Assembly: GCA_001464955.1 (NCBI GenBank)
Contig: LNEM01000001.1
Location: forward strand, 1-46,761
DNA length: 46,761 nucleotides
Source of the DNA: Rhizobiales bacterium Ga0077537
GTDB taxonomy: Bacteria; Pseudomonadota; Alphaproteobacteria; Rhizobiales; Hyphomicrobiaceae
Reading direction: 5' to 3'
Positions 46,553 through 46,761 of this stretch are shown piece by piece. The notes under the pieces were generated by a model. The model was not told where the DNA came from and searched no databases. It worked only from the letters and a program-made list of their open reading frames with translations. The translations under genes and the position numbers were made by a program. Each line of letters begins with the position of its first letter. Position 1 is the first letter of the stretch.

Positions 46553-46722
46553 GCCGAAAACGCTCGAGACGCGGCCGGACCACGACTTCAGGCCAGGCGC
46601 CACGACGACCGTAGTGCCGCGCGCGTGACGCACGCCTCGGATCCAGCTATGAAGTATTGTCTTTCGATCGGTGACCACGGACTGTGCGCGCCGCTCTCAT
46701 CCTCACACAAGCGACAGGACGC

Positions 46723-46761
46723 ATGCGCGACTTCAAAGACAAGAATCTGACCGACCGGCTG
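46723..46761 (+). CDS. Start of a small gene cut by the window edge, possibly DUF6481 family
   Basis: Thirteen codons from ATG 46723 (MRDFKDKNLTDRL) run to the last base, with AGGAC just upstream. The start resembles small DUF6481-type proteins of alphaproteobacteria, but the fragment is too short for a firm call. Confidence 0.45.
   Translation, partial: MRDFKDKNLTDRL

Overview
The window is GC-rich DNA from an alphaproteobacterium, most likely of the order Hyphomicrobiales (Rhizobiales). The main clues are an F1 ATP synthase operon in the order delta-alpha-gamma-beta-epsilon without F0 genes, rhizobium-like protein sequences, and many GTG starts and ATGA gene overlaps. Genus cannot be fixed from the sequence alone. 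I see no rRNA, tRNA, CRISPR array, insertion sequence or prophage.

Region 1 (1-5135) looks accessory. It holds two tandem paralogous repeat proteins (the first only as its last 30 codons; the second with RTX-type Ca2+-binding repeats and four 38-residue repeats), a strong shared terminator, an unrecognised membrane protein, an 810-base gap, and an exported protein with a peptidoglycan-binding-like domain. Region 2 (5158-15101) is mostly housekeeping: a SulP-STAS-cNMP anion transporter, 2-keto-3-deoxygluconate kinase, a GNAT acetyltransferase, a Bax inhibitor-1 membrane protein, the YbbA/YbbP-type ABC exporter divergent from tesA, and thpR. Region 3 (15222-23808) has the atpHAGD-(zinc-ribbon ORF)-atpC operon, KDPG aldolase, cutA, NAD kinase and a sulfotransferase.

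Region 4 (23824-29311) has two beta-carbonic anhydrases flanking a luciferase-like oxidoreductase, with an 18-bp perfect inverted repeat between the second anhydrase and the oxidoreductase. Two tiny coupled genes follow. They are divergent from an OxyR-like regulator that lacks the peroxidatic cysteine but has an ATAG-N7-CTAT box in front of it. A TerC-family membrane protein comes next.

Region 5 (29482-43982) is the most interesting part: an apparent catabolic cluster of about 14.5 kb. It has three amidase-signature hydrolases with three AtzG-like (DUF4089) small-subunit modules, two as separate tiny genes and one fused to an amidase C-terminus. These are followed by a complete Dpp/Opp-type ABC importer with a Tat-like signal on its binding protein, a BKACE-family enzyme, an N-carbamoylsarcosine-amidohydrolase-like cysteine hydrolase, and a cytoplasmic molybdopterin/[4Fe-4S] oxidoreductase. 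My inference is that the importer brings in an amide-, ureide- or N-heterocycle-type compound that the hydrolases and redox enzyme break down for nitrogen and carbon. The substrate cannot be read from sequence. Region 6 (44149-46761) has rsgA, a nitroreductase, and two small genes, the last cut by the window edge.
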